This document shows, one piece after another, positions 45,989 through 54,016 of a stretch of 64,000 bases of DNA. How positions within the stretch are numbered: the stretch's first letter is position 1; each line of letters opens with the position of its first letter. The position numbers and the translations under genes are program-made. Under the pieces are notes generated by a model. It worked only from the letters and a program-made list of their open reading frames with translations, did not search any database and had not been told where the DNA came from. This stretch comes from Maridesulfovibrio hydrothermalis AM13 = DSM 14728 (GTDB lineage: Bacteria; Desulfobacterota; Desulfovibrionia; Desulfovibrionales; Desulfovibrionaceae). Location: assembly GCF_000331025.1 (NCBI RefSeq), contig NC_020055.1:2310870-2374869 (forward strand). The letters run 5' to 3'.

Positions 45989-46033
45989 AAACACAAATCC
46001 TCAGTTCTGAAACAGGGCGGAGGATTTGTGTTT
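45989..46033. terminator. Terminator of the SDR gene
   Basis: AAACACAAATCCTC pairs perfectly with GAGGATTTGTGTTT, with a 17-nt loop; T-rich on both outer sides. It lies just downstream of the minus-strand SDR stop. Confidence 0.8.
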
Positions 46034-46051
46034 TTTAGATTGATCAAACCT

Positions 46052-46756
46052 TTATACTGAACGGGTGATCCCTCCGTCCACGCGCAGATTTTGGCCTGTT
46101 ATGTAGCTGGATTTACCGGAAGCCAGAAAATATATTGCTTCAGCAATTTCTTCAACTTTGCCGTAGCGTTTCATGGGGATACGATTGCGGCGTTCATCTT
46201 TTTCCGGCAGACTGTCGATAAAGCCGGGTAGAATGTTGTTTATACGGATTCCTTTTGCTGCGTACTGGTCGGAAAAAAGTTTGACAAACGCAGCCAGACC
46301 GGAACGGAAAACTCCTGATGTGGGAAACAGTGCTTCGGGTTCAAAGCAGGCATAGGTGGAGATATTTACGATAGAACCGCTGCCCTGCTTAAGCATCACA
46401 GGAGTTACCAGACGGGCGATGCGGATTACATTAAGAAGATAAACTTCCATACCTTTAGTCCAGTCTTCGTCGGTCATTTCCAGAATATCACCTTTGGGAC
46501 CGTGTCCTGCGCTGTTAACCACGACATCAATGCGTCCCCATTTTTCAATTACCCCGTTGACCAGTTTCGACAGATCGTCAGGGTTGAGATTGGAGCCTGT
46601 CACGCCGAATCCGCCCAGCTCTTCAGCAAGGGCCTCTCCTTTACCAGATGAGGACAGGATTGCCACTTTGTATCCTTCTGCTGCCAGTTTACGCGCAGCT
46701 CCTGCGCCCATTCCACTTCCACCTGCGGTTATGATTGCTACTTTATCCTGAGTCAT
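46052..46756 (-). CDS. SDR family protein with a non-canonical active site
   Basis: 234-aa Rossmann-fold protein. NAD(P) site GGSGMGAGAARKLAAEG (TGxxxGxG type) and NSAGHGP are intact, and the C terminus IYFLASGKSSYITGQNLRVDGG is usual. The catalytic serine is present (IVNISTYACFEPE), but the YxxxK dyad is replaced: the aligned stretch reads PTSGVFRSGLAAF. Homologues with the same PTSxVFR segment are known to me in other proteobacteria, so it looks like a conserved subfamily and not a decayed gene. Whether it is an oxidoreductase is open. It is followed (minus strand) by a terminator; ubiD lies 100 bp downstream-left in coordinates above it, same strand. Confidence 0.88.
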   Translation of the reverse strand: MTQDKVAIITAGGSGMGAGAARKLAAEGYKVAILSSSGKGEALAEELGGFGVTGSNLNPDDLSKLVNGVIEKWGRIDVVVNSAGHGPKGDILEMTDEDWTKGMEVYLLNVIRIARLVTPVMLKQGSGSIVNISTYACFEPEALFPTSGVFRSGLAAFVKLFSDQYAAKGIRINNILPGFIDSLPEKDERRNRIPMKRYGKVEEIAEAIYFLASGKSSYITGQNLRVDGGITRSV

Positions 46757-46856
46757 TGTGATCGCTCCCTGTTTAAAAATATGAAGTCAGTTTTGATGTT
46801 GGTCTAAGTAGTATTTGAAATAAAGTGAGGTCAGGTTTTTATCGGCCTGACAGATT

Positions 46857-48698
46857 CTAAATAATGCCGTACAACGGCCCTCCGGCGGCCCCCAGTGCGT
46901 CTACGCGTTTCTCTACTTCGGGATCTGGCTCAAGCGCCGGAGCGTGGTAGGTTTTCAGCCTTGCATCAATGATGATTGCTTTTTCCGCGCCCCAGTGTTT
47001 GGCGTGGGTGAAGCCTCCTACCCCGTACATATCCGTTGCCGGATCGGAGCGGGTGAAGGTTACCCAGAGAAAATTATCCCAGTTTTGCGCAGTGAAATCG
47101 GCATCATCTGCGACAACGATCATGGGGAATCCTTCAATGCCTTTGGCTGATTTTAACATTTCGCCCAGTCTGTCCAGACGGCTGTCGGGGTGATCTCGTT
47201 TTTCCTGATGTTTCGGTCCTTTGAGGATCAGGATGCCCGGTGCAAAAACTTGCATGTCGCAAAATCCGTCGGGCAGGGTTGTTTCTGTGGGCAGTGTGCT
47301 GGACAGTTCCCGCTTTTTAGATCCTGCGGCGGCGAAGACCAGCTTTGATCCCTGATTCAGACTGATGCCGGAATAGTCGAGTGTATCAATGGTGGTTCTT
47401 GTTATAAAATGAAGATCACGGGTCAGGTCGGCGCGTTGCAGCATATGGTGGAAGAAGGAAGGAATGTTATGGCATGATTCGCCATCGCGCATATCTTCTT
47501 TTGCTGCGATGAATACATATTTTGACAGTGAGGTCTGGGTGTTGCCGAGCAGCCCCATTGCGTTGGTCAGCAGTTCCTGCGGCTGACGCTCTTCGGCATA
47601 TGGAACATAACGTTCACTTCCGACAGCCAGCAGCAGGGGATGTACTCCGGCTGCGTCCACGGCGTGCACTTCATGAACTCCTGAGAAGACTGACGGAACG
47701 AGGTCAGCCGTCAGTTCGTGGATGAATTCGCCGAACATGGTATCTTCCTGCGGCGGGCGGCCTACCGTGGTGAACGGCCAGATGGCATCGTTACGATGGT
47801 ACACATGGTCGACTTTGAGAACCGGAAAATTGTGCGCAAGACTGTAGTAGCCGAGGTGATCTCCGAACGGACCTTCAGGTTTTTCAATATTTGTGATGGA
47901 CCCGCTGATGCAGAAATCAGCCTCAGCCGGAATGGGCAGCCCGTTCTGACGTGTAACCATAGGAATGCGGTGTCCGCCTATGGCGCCGGCGAAGAAGATT
48001 TCAGCCAGTCCTTCCGGCAGTGGCATTACTGCTGCCATCGTCATGGCAGGTGCACCGCCAACGAAAATATTTACTTTAAGCTGTTCACCTTTTTTGAGAG
48101 CCTGTGCATGGTGATGTCCTATACCCCGATGAATCTGGTAATGCAGTCCAACTTCTTCATCGCAGGTAAAGTCGTTACCGGAAAGCTGTACCCGGTACAT
48201 GCCTATGTTCGAACCGTTAAAACCCGGGGCTTCAGGGCTTTCTGAATAAACCTGCGGCAGTGTTACATAACCGCCGCCGTCCATTGGCCATGATATTAAT
48301 TGCGGCAGTTTGGAGACGGTGGTTTCATTTTCCATGACAGGTCCGGTTGAGACTTTTCTGGGCATGGTATGGTAGGCAGTACGCGGCGCTCCGAGATATT
48401 TCCACGGCTTTTTGAGAGCTTCCATCGGACTGAGTTTTAACTTCATGAGCCGTTCGACCATTTCAATAGTGTCGCGGAAAATGAAGCGTACGCGCTCTTT
48501 GGTTCCGTAAATGTTTGCAGCCATAGGGAACTGGCAGCCTTTTACGTTGGTGAAAAGCAGCGCCGGCCCACCTGCTTGAAAAACTCTGCGCTGGATAGCG
48601 CCGATTTCAATATTGGCATCGATTTCAGTGTCGATGCGGAGAAGTTCGCCGCGCGCGTCCAGTGCGTCAAGGCAATCTTTTGTATTTTTGTATCCCAT
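46857..48698 (-). CDS. UbiD family decarboxylase (probably menaquinone pathway)
   Basis: 613 aa prenylated-FMN dependent decarboxylase. Family features: QRRVFQAGGPALLFTNVKG near the N terminus, GMYRVQLSGNDF, GHHHAQALKKGE, EGLAEIFFAGAIGGHRIPMV, EGPFGDHLGYYS (the E…R/E catalytic region) and VGGFTHAKHWGAEKAIIIDA. In organisms making menaquinone by the futalosine route a UbiD homologue (MqnL-like) removes the carboxylate; Desulfovibrio use this route, so this role is inferred. UbiX is not in the window. Confidence 0.87.
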   Translation of the reverse strand: MGYKNTKDCLDALDARGELLRIDTEIDANIEIGAIQRRVFQAGGPALLFTNVKGCQFPMAANIYGTKERVRFIFRDTIEMVERLMKLKLSPMEALKKPWKYLGAPRTAYHTMPRKVSTGPVMENETTVSKLPQLISWPMDGGGYVTLPQVYSESPEAPGFNGSNIGMYRVQLSGNDFTCDEEVGLHYQIHRGIGHHHAQALKKGEQLKVNIFVGGAPAMTMAAVMPLPEGLAEIFFAGAIGGHRIPMVTRQNGLPIPAEADFCISGSITNIEKPEGPFGDHLGYYSLAHNFPVLKVDHVYHRNDAIWPFTTVGRPPQEDTMFGEFIHELTADLVPSVFSGVHEVHAVDAAGVHPLLLAVGSERYVPYAEERQPQELLTNAMGLLGNTQTSLSKYVFIAAKEDMRDGESCHNIPSFFHHMLQRADLTRDLHFITRTTIDTLDYSGISLNQGSKLVFAAAGSKKRELSSTLPTETTLPDGFCDMQVFAPGILILKGPKHQEKRDHPDSRLDRLGEMLKSAKGIEGFPMIVVADDADFTAQNWDNFLWVTFTRSDPATDMYGVGGFTHAKHWGAEKAIIIDARLKTYHAPALEPDPEVEKRVDALGAAGGPLYGII

Positions 48699-48830
48699 TA
48701 ATATTTCCTTATCGTTATCGTGGATCAGTGCCGCTGATTGTAGGGATTACCTTAAGGCTAATCAAGCTCTTACGGATGAAAAATATACAAAATGGCTGGT
48801 GTGGAAAAGTGGGGCTGACTATAAATTAAA

Positions 48831-48855
48831 AAAGCCTGCTTTAAAACGCAGGCTT
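48831..48855 (-). terminator. Terminator of the PH-domain gene
   Basis: AAGCCTGC/GCAGGCTT stem, with six Ts on the minus-strand exit side. Confidence 0.88.
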
Positions 48856-48882
48856 GGGGTTTGTTAGCAGGAAATTTAATGG

Positions 48883-49260
48883 TCAGCGCAGGATTTTATT
48901 TGCCAGAAGCTTCTGGATACCTACAACATCGCTGCCTTTTTTGAGTTCTTTTTTTACGGGGTCACGGCGGCCGGAAATCCACATGGTCAATTCAGAATCC
49001 AAGTCAAAATGACCGGCAGTTTCAACTGAGAAGGTGGAGATAGATTTGTAGGGAATGGAAAGGTATTCTACCTTTTTTCCGGTCAGTCCTTGCTTATCTA
49101 TCAAGATGAGGCGGCCGGATGTGAAGACATACATGTCGCGCACAACCTTAAAAGCGCGTTCTACTTTTTCAGAGTCGGCCATGATCGGTGAAAGTTCTTC
49201 TTGTACATCTTCAATATTTACTTCAGAGGCATTGCCCATCAGGCCGTCTAAAAGTCCCAT
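48883..49260 (-). CDS. Bacterial PH-domain protein (bPH_1 type)
   Basis: 125 aa. After a short leader (MGLLDGLMGNASEVNIED) comes a compact pleckstrin-like fold: KVVRDMYVFTSGRLILIDKQ, GKKVEYLSIPYKSISTFSVE, DLDSELTMWISGRRDPVKKE, and a final helix. This is the PF08000 pattern known from YvbH-like proteins of unknown function; probably oligomeric and cytosolic. Single gene. Confidence 0.88.
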   Translation of the reverse strand: MGLLDGLMGNASEVNIEDVQEELSPIMADSEKVERAFKVVRDMYVFTSGRLILIDKQGLTGKKVEYLSIPYKSISTFSVETAGHFDLDSELTMWISGRRDPVKKELKKGSDVVGIQKLLANKILR

Positions 49261-49367
49261 GATATCTCCTGTGTTCTGTGGTGTTTTTTATGAATACTAT
49301 GACTGAATAATTTTGCCATTTGCCAAAAACATAAAATGGTTAATTTAAAACTCCTATGGAAATGACC

Positions 49368-50225
49368 CTATGGAAAGACTTCACGCACATACTTGTTGTG
49401 AAGCTTAACAGCTTCATGAGGGAGGAAGTTTTGATAGCTGGCTTTGTATGGTTCATAGTATGTGCCTTTAAGGACTTTGTTGATTTTTGATATGATTTTC
49501 TTTCCCCATTTATTTTTGGTGCATCCTACGTATGAAAGAACATATCTGGGTTCTTCTTTAATGGGGATGAAGGTGAAATTATCTTTTACAATTCCTCGAA
49601 ATATCAGCCATTTCATTTCTTGAGGATAGCCTATGACGTAATCAATTCCGTGTTCGATCTGTAGCACTTTTATCAAGCGGGCGAAGACTTCACCTTTATA
49701 TTGTATAACAATGTTATCTGAATCAGGATGACCTGTAATAATCTTGTCTATTGCAGAGCCGTAGCGGCGGCCGTTGGATATACCCATTTTCAGCTTTGAT
49801 TTATTGAAAAGGGCGTCTATTGAAATAAAACCGTCATCATCGATGAATGGTTTGAATTCATTTATTCTCTTTTTTAATATATGGATTCCGTTCATCATAC
49901 CGACCATTGTCGGATTGCTGAATTCAACATATTTTTCACGGCTGGCAGTTTTCAGCAAAGCGATACTGCATGCATTGCTTATTTGAATTTGCCGGAGAAT
50001 GCGGCGGAAGTTTGCAGTCCGGTATACGTGTTTGTATTCAGGAAGGGAGGCTTTTATATGTCTTTCCAGAATGTTGTGATACCCTTTGTCCCAAAAATGG
50101 CCTTTTTCATTAATTATTCCGGGGGCGAAGTCGGCATGATACCAGTTAATGGTATTGTCATTGCATTTGGCTGCTTGGGGAAATAAAAAAATAATCATCA
50201 AGATTATGGGATATATGTATCTCAT
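49368..50225 (-). CDS. Periplasmic solute-binding-like protein (SBP family 3 fold)
   Basis: 285 aa with a signal peptide (IYPIILMIIFLFPQAAKC). The mature chain resembles the amino-acid-binding-protein fold used by many orphan periplasmic proteins in Desulfovibrio: INWYHADFAPG, ACSIALLKTASREKYVEFSN, IDYVIGYPQEMKWL and a C-terminal INKVLKGTYYEPYKASYQNF. No permease is adjacent, so it may be a sensor or orphan binding protein. An exact 9-bp arm palindrome lies 25 bp upstream of the start. Confidence 0.75.
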   Translation of the reverse strand: MRYIYPIILMIIFLFPQAAKCNDNTINWYHADFAPGIINEKGHFWDKGYHNILERHIKASLPEYKHVYRTANFRRILRQIQISNACSIALLKTASREKYVEFSNPTMVGMMNGIHILKKRINEFKPFIDDDGFISIDALFNKSKLKMGISNGRRYGSAIDKIITGHPDSDNIVIQYKGEVFARLIKVLQIEHGIDYVIGYPQEMKWLIFRGIVKDNFTFIPIKEEPRYVLSYVGCTKNKWGKKIISKINKVLKGTYYEPYKASYQNFLPHEAVKLHNKYVREVFP

Positions 50226-50249
50226 AAGTACCTGTTGTACTAAGTTGAT

Positions 50250-50269
50250 GTATTATTGTGCAATAATAC
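50250..50269. promoter_or_regulatory. Candidate operator palindrome
   Basis: GTATTATTG-TG-CAATAATAC: perfect 9-bp arms with a 2-bp centre, 25 bp before the solute-binding-like gene. A 2-nt loop is too tight for a good hairpin, so a dimeric repressor site is the more likely reading. Confidence 0.35.
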
Positions 50270-50472
50270 TTTTTTGCAGTATAAAACGGCTCTGTTTTTT
50301 TTACAAGCCAGTTCTGTTATTTTCTTGAGGTTTGTAGAGTTTCTCCGGGTATTTCCCTCTTTCAATCAAATCGAATCAGTGCTAATTATCCGCTGTTAAT
50401 TTTTGATAAATCTGATGCACAGAACTCTGGTGAGTAATTTGATCTAACTATTAAGAACTAAAGGTGAAAGCA

Positions 50473-50862
50473 TTGTCTCAGCCGACTGAAAAGAGTGTAA
50501 TGCTCATTAATAACTACGTAAAAAAGAACTGTAAACGTACAGGACTGAACCTTCATCCTATGGCGGATGTTTCTGATGCGGTTACTACTGGCCTTGCAAT
50601 GCATATGGACCAGCTCAAAAGGCCTCTTTGCCCCTGCCGTTTTTATCCCGACAAGCAGGAAGCTGTGCAGGAACGTGACTGGCTGTGTCCTTGCGGGGAT
50701 ATGAAGAACTATAAGTATTGTCACTGCATGCTTTTTGTAAATGCTGAGGGAATGCCGATAACTGAGCATCTGCCGGAAGGGCATGAAGGACGTGAGACAT
50801 ATGGCGAAATTGCTGATCCTGCTCCGGAAAGAGGGCGCAGAGGGCAGCATCTACCTAAGTAA
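50473..50862 (+). CDS. Ferredoxin:thioredoxin reductase, catalytic subunit
   Basis: 129 aa. It passes electrons from ferredoxin through a 4Fe-4S cluster and an adjacent disulfide to thioredoxin. The exact family signature CPC-x16-CPC-x8-CHC is seen (RPLCPCRFY … WLCPCGDMKNYKYCHC). A TTG at 50473 has AAGGTG six bases upstream; GTG at 50464 overlaps that site. The plant-type variable subunit is absent here; non-photosynthetic anaerobes use the catalytic subunit with other partners. No thioredoxin gene is adjacent. Confidence 0.93.
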   Translation: MSQPTEKSVMLINNYVKKNCKRTGLNLHPMADVSDAVTTGLAMHMDQLKRPLCPCRFYPDKQEAVQERDWLCPCGDMKNYKYCHCMLFVNAEGMPITEHLPEGHEGRETYGEIADPAPERGRRGQHLPK

Positions 50863-50936
50863 AGTCAATCTTTGAAGGGATCGACATGTCGCTGTTTATA
50901 TGAATTTGTTGACGCGTTATATCAGGAGAATTGAAA

Positions 50937-51605
50937 ATGAAGATAGCTGAGTTTGATTCTGAAAAACGTTTTTTTTATGAAAATGGATACTATCTTACTT
51001 CTGACAAAACGCGAATCCCTAAGCTGCTTGCTCACTATGAATTATATAAAATGGTGCTTGATTTGCCTGGACACATTGTTGAATGCGGCGTGTTCAAAGG
51101 AGCATCTTTTATGCAGTGGGTCACCTTTCGCGAAGCGTTTGAGCATCCATTTTCCCGTAAGGTGATTGGTTTTGATATATTTGGTCCTTTTCCCGAGACT
51201 GAATTTGAGGCTGACGAGAGCAAACGTCAGTTTTTTATAGATGAGACGGGAGGTGGAGTAGGCTTGAGCGTGGATGAAATCGAAGCGAGCTTGAAGTTTA
51301 AGGGTATCAGCAATTGTGAATTGATCAAAGGAGATATAACCAGAACCGTCCCCGACTACATGAAAGCTCATCCAGAGCTTAAGATCTCTCTTCTTCATAT
51401 TGATACAGATATTTATGAACCAGCGGTCACGATCCTTGAAAACATGTACAACAGCATTGTTCGGGGGGGGATTTTGGTTCTTGATGATTATGGAATTTTT
51501 CCGGGTGAAACTAAGGCGGTTGACGATTTTTTCGCAGATAAGGATGTTGTAATTAATAAATTACCTTTTTCTCATCAGATTCCAGCGTATATTGTTAAAA
51601 AATAA
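50937..51605 (+). CDS. TylF-like SAM-dependent methyltransferase
   Basis: 222 aa, related to macrocin O-methyltransferase TylF and to glycan-modifying methyltransferases. HIVECGVFKGASFMQWV is the SAM-binding region, VIGFDIFGPFPE follows, then LLHIDTDIYEPAVTILE with metal-binding aspartates and GGILVLDDYGIFPGETKAVDDF. ATG at 50937 has CAGGAGA before it. It lies 29 bp before the radical SAM gene in the same direction, so they form a two-gene unit. Acceptor probably a sugar hydroxyl; unknown. Confidence 0.87.
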   Translation: MKIAEFDSEKRFFYENGYYLTSDKTRIPKLLAHYELYKMVLDLPGHIVECGVFKGASFMQWVTFREAFEHPFSRKVIGFDIFGPFPETEFEADESKRQFFIDETGGGVGLSVDEIEASLKFKGISNCELIKGDITRTVPDYMKAHPELKISLLHIDTDIYEPAVTILENMYNSIVRGGILVLDDYGIFPGETKAVDDFFADKDVVINKLPFSHQIPAYIVKK

Positions 51606-51633
51606 TCAATATATGAAATAGATAGGATGCGTT

Positions 51634-52989
51634 ATGGATAGAATATTCTCTGCACCGACTGTTTGCAATGTTGAAATTACCCAGAGCTGTAATCAGAAAT
51701 GCCGTCATTGTTACAACTACTGGCGTCAGAGTGATATTCCTACCCGGACAATGACGATGGGGGATATGGATCGCCTTATTGCTCGTATCGTTGAAGCGGG
51801 GATTTTTCATGTCATCCTATCCGGTGGTGAGCCTTTTTTGAACTTTGAGGTTCTCGAATACGGTTTTAAAAAGTTGGCTGAAAATAACATATCTTTCAGC
51901 TGTAATAGCAACTTGGTGCTGGCAAGTGAAGACAAGATCAAGCGGCTGGTTGATGTCGGTCTGGATCATATTTTAACCAGCCTCAACTCTCATGTTCCTG
52001 AAGTTAATGACTACATGGTGAACATGAACGGTGCACATGAACGCATCTTGCGGGGGATCAAACTAGCCCGTAAACACGGCATCCGTGTCAGTGCAAATAT
52101 GATTATTGCTGAAAATAATCTTGATCATGTATATGAGACTGGTCTGCTTGCTCATAACCTTGGCTGTCAGAAGCTGTTCGCCACGAGAACTGTTCCGCCT
52201 GTTAAAGTTGATGATCCTTCCATGACTGAATTTCATTTGGATAAAGATATGGCCCTCAAGGCCTTAGATGAAATGCTTCGCATTAAGGCTGATACAGGCA
52301 TAATGATAGGAACTTTGGTGAGCTACCCTCTGTGTCTGCTCGGTGATTTGGAAAAATATGCAGATTTTGTAGGTCGTGGATGCCCGTCTCAATCAGGTCA
52401 CCTCATGAATATCGGGGTCACAGGTGAGGTCACCGCCTGCGTCCATCAGGCCGATTCTTACGGCAATATTTTCGAACATGGTATCAAGGATGTCTACAAA
52501 AACATGCGCAAGTGGGTTTCTGGAGATTTTCACTACAAAGAATGTCTCGATTGTGATTACCTTGATATATGTCGTTCTGGCTGCCGGACTTCCGCCCATG
52601 CATACTCTGACAGTTTTTCAGGTAAGGATCAGCTCATGACGGGCAGGGAGAATATCACCATTTCTTTCAAATTAGGACGCAATGAAGCCATTATTGAGGC
52701 CATTAAGTCCGGCGCGAAACTCACAGCTCCATCCAGACTCCGTTTTCGTGAGGAAGACGGTTTTTACCTTGTGAATATCAGATGGGCCAATTCCATCACT
52801 GTACCAACTAACATCGCTCTTAAGCTTAAGGAATTCAGCCGGTCTGGTGAAATGTTCACTTTGACTGATCTGGGGATTGAAAATCTTAATCTGGCAGTCC
52901 AGCTATTTGAAAAGGATGCGCTTGAATCAAAGGAGATCAATCTTGATGATCAGCGTAATATGGCGGGATTAAGTATCAATATCAGATAA
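51634..52989 (+). CDS. Radical SAM/SPASM protein with a PqqD-like C-terminal domain
   Basis: 451 aa. Radical SAM cluster motif CNQKCRHCYNYW is near residue 18, with GGEPFL after it. A SPASM domain (~265-330) has many cysteines: GRGCPSQSGH, CVHQADSYGN, YKECLDCDYLDICRSGCR, typical of two auxiliary 4Fe-4S clusters. The last ~85 residues (LRFREEDGFYLVNIRW…, ALKLKEFSRSGEMFTLTDLG) look by eye like a PqqD/RRE peptide-binding fold. That suggests a peptide maturase, but no precursor peptide is seen nearby. Alternatives are sugar or protein-modifying SPASM enzymes. Preceded by a weak GATAGGATG site. Confidence 0.85.
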   Translation: MDRIFSAPTVCNVEITQSCNQKCRHCYNYWRQSDIPTRTMTMGDMDRLIARIVEAGIFHVILSGGEPFLNFEVLEYGFKKLAENNISFSCNSNLVLASEDKIKRLVDVGLDHILTSLNSHVPEVNDYMVNMNGAHERILRGIKLARKHGIRVSANMIIAENNLDHVYETGLLAHNLGCQKLFATRTVPPVKVDDPSMTEFHLDKDMALKALDEMLRIKADTGIMIGTLVSYPLCLLGDLEKYADFVGRGCPSQSGHLMNIGVTGEVTACVHQADSYGNIFEHGIKDVYKNMRKWVSGDFHYKECLDCDYLDICRSGCRTSAHAYSDSFSGKDQLMTGRENITISFKLGRNEAIIEAIKSGAKLTAPSRLRFREEDGFYLVNIRWANSITVPTNIALKLKEFSRSGEMFTLTDLGIENLNLAVQLFEKDALESKEINLDDQRNMAGLSINIR

Positions 52990-53110
52990 GCACACATCTA
53001 AATTCAATGTAAAAAAGTCCAGAGTTCTCTAAATTTGACCGATACTGGATAAGGGGAAACTTCATCCCCCGGGAAGGTTCTGCTTACGGATGGTATTAAT
53101 TGGGGAGGAC

Positions 53111-53197
53111 TTACCTTCCTCGTCTATTCAGGTATAGGGATTCCAGCGCACTGATGGAATCTTCGTGAAAGTGTGGGAGGGGGCATGTAGCTGGCAT
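53111..53197 (-). CDS. Possible micro-ORF after the formyltransferase gene (28 aa)
   Basis: On the minus strand an ATG 10 bp past the formyltransferase stop opens 28 codons (MPATCPLPHFHEDS…LESLYLNRRGR). No ribosome-binding site is clear. It could be a remnant of another gene or chance; it lies in the only gap of the cluster. Confidence 0.2.
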   Translation of the reverse strand: MPATCPLPHFHEDSISALESLYLNRRGR

Positions 53198-53206
53198 TGT
53201 TTTCAG

Positions 53207-54016
53207 CTAATCATCCGCTAGTCTATAATACGGTTTGTACAACTCAATGGAATCCTTATTTTTGCTCAAACCTTCCTCAATTTCTTCAATGCTGAGGTTG
53301 CGTTCAAGGAATGATTTTGCGATATCATCTGTAAAGTCTGCATTCCTTGTGTATCTGATCGCTTGAGATTTATTTTGCGTGACTGGCCTGAAAGAAAAAA
53401 TGCTTTTATCAGCAATTCGTGAGACAAGGCTTTCATGGGCAGATTTCACCGTCATCATAGTAAAATCAAAAGAAGTGCTGCATCCTTTTGTCGTAGGAGC
53501 TACGTGATAGAGCATATCTCCACTGTCCAGTCCTTTGCTGAGCATGTGAATTGTTGCGCCGGTCAGGTGAAAGTTGTTGTCATAAACTGACCAGAAGTTA
53601 CATGAAGATCCCCGATAATACGGAGACATTCCCATATGAATGTTGATAGCTTTTCTTTTGACAAGAAAATCTATCAGCCATCCTTTGATAAAAGATGCTC
53701 CAAATATAACATAGACGTCGGAGTCAAGGGCAGGCTCAAGTATTTTTCGCGACAACGAGTTCAGATCACCGCTTTTGATCACCAGTTCCCTTGCACAAGA
53801 TGAAAAACTTATATCTCCAAAGATGTTTTTTTCGGAAGCTGTCACATGTGAAAAGTATTCTTGAAAAATGTCAGATTTTTTAAAGAAATCTGGATGTTGT
53901 CCCGGAAAGACTGTGTTTACCTCCATGACCGCATAACACTCGTCTGCAATCGCTGAAAGTCTTTTTATTAAATGGAGGTGTCGCGGTTGATTGCTTGTGA
54001 ATACAGTGATTTTCAT
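53207..54016 (-). CDS. Formyltransferase family protein
   Basis: 269 aa, similar to the N-terminal catalytic domain of methionyl-tRNA and sugar formyltransferases. INIHMGMSPYYRGSSCNFW carries the catalytic Asn-His and SPxYRG loop; GATIHMLSKGLDSGDMLYH carries the catalytic aspartate. It lacks the OB-fold domain of Fmt, so a UDP-amino-sugar or other amine is the more likely acceptor. It overlaps the upstream deacetylase gene by 4 bp, which suits a sugar N-formylation route: deacetylate, then formylate. Confidence 0.87.
   Translation of the reverse strand: MKITVFTSNQPRHLHLIKRLSAIADECYAVMEVNTVFPGQHPDFFKKSDIFQEYFSHVTASEKNIFGDISFSSCARELVIKSGDLNSLSRKILEPALDSDVYVIFGASFIKGWLIDFLVKRKAINIHMGMSPYYRGSSCNFWSVYDNNFHLTGATIHMLSKGLDSGDMLYHVAPTTKGCSTSFDFTMMTVKSAHESLVSRIADKSIFSFRPVTQNKSQAIRYTRNADFTDDIAKSFLERNLSIEEIEEGLSKNKDSIELYKPYYRLADD

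Noticed and set aside
53041-53155. Plus-strand glycine-rich frame after the radical SAM gene as a RiPP precursor (contains INWGGLTFLVYSG)
   Set aside because: It is open only after an in-frame stop and has no ATG, GTG or TTG start with a ribosome-binding site.
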